64,000 nucleotides of DNA from Homalodisca vitripennis (Eukaryota > Arthropoda > Insecta > Hemiptera > Cicadellidae). The stretch spans positions 183,860,001 through 183,924,000 of the forward strand of contig NC_060210.1 of assembly GCF_021130785.1 (NCBI RefSeq). The letters are read 5' to 3'. Shown one piece after another: positions 63,640 through 64,000 of this stretch. Every line of letters begins with the position of its first letter. Within the stretch, counting starts at the first letter, position 1. The position numbers were made by a program, and so were the translations under genes. Below the pieces are notes generated by a model that saw only the letters and a program-made list of their open reading frames with translations, was not told the DNA's origin and searched no databases.

Positions 63640-64000
63640 GACATAAACATTATTACACGGTCATATACTGACCGAAATTAGATTGGGGCCACCGTCTAAT
63701 ACATTTGGATAAATAAATTAATAGTGCCATATAAACAGGTAAAGCTAAAAGTCGTTTTTGATACCTTATTTTATATTGAGCATTAGGTTTATTCAAAAAT
63801 TCTTATTGATTTGATGAAGATGCGTTTAATAAGCAGAATTTATAAAAAGAAGCACACCTGGAAGGTGGCGAATGAAATAGTCAAAGACCAATTGATTGAG
63901 TCTACTGAACTGTGCTTTGAAAGAGGGACTCATTTACTCGCTGGCACTTCACAAGTTTCAAGTCGTCTCTTCCTTTGTACATTTTAAATTATTCTTGATA
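63640..64000. other. Right end, no gene seen
   Basis: Moderately A+T-rich sequence with no exon or repeat that I can support up to the window edge. Confidence 0.45.

Overview
This window looks like intergenic and intronic DNA from an animal nuclear genome, most likely an insect. By eye it is about two-thirds A+T. It has long (AC)n microsatellites, many decayed interspersed repeats and metazoan-type splice signals, but no bacterial-style gene packing, rRNA, tRNA or CRISPR array. One repeat near 58.2 kb matches the 'AAATGCGAAA ... TTTG' interspersed element that I know from many arthropod genomes. I cannot name the species.

No complete gene can be read with confidence. The longest open frames (144, 113 and 109 codons) are about what chance gives in 64 kb of DNA this A+T-rich, with roughly one stop per 14 codons, and two of them lack an ATG. 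What can be supported is a set of short coding-like segments with plausible splice sites or unusually balanced codon content. These are candidate exons or small ORFs, not proven genes. On the plus strand they include an acidic 72-bp exon at the left edge (98-169), a possible last exon (2091-2228), a 47-codon frame at 10078-10221, another at 52552-52695 and an exon-like block at 59404-59533. On the minus strand they include two possible 3' ends of genes at 27377-27444 and 29886-29996. They also include two very short exon candidates (29564-29602 and 33133-33177) whose reading phases agree with the first of these ends, a signal-peptide-like start at 31389, and an exon with a strong donor at 39401-39466.

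The repeat landscape is the clearest content. I see at least six dispersed families whose copies can be aligned by eye: D (GACAGACAG/TTTCAAGTCTATA, some copies ending in a conserved CACGTGATGTG block), A (6.5, 38.0 and 61.0 kb), B (15.0 and 20.9 kb), C (35.7 and 42.9 kb), E (11.1 and 53.4 kb) and F (58.2 kb). There are also a 73-bp tandem duplication (41.6 kb), a degenerate TCAYGTA array (13.7-14.2 kb), an exact 16-bp (A C15) minisatellite (5.7 kb) and several near-perfect hairpins. Most of the rest is featureless A+T-rich sequence.

Because the coding calls are fragmentary, I do not propose a pathway. The most testable idea is a minus-strand locus across about 27-40 kb with very small exons, or two overlapping transcription units, one of which could encode a small secreted peptide.
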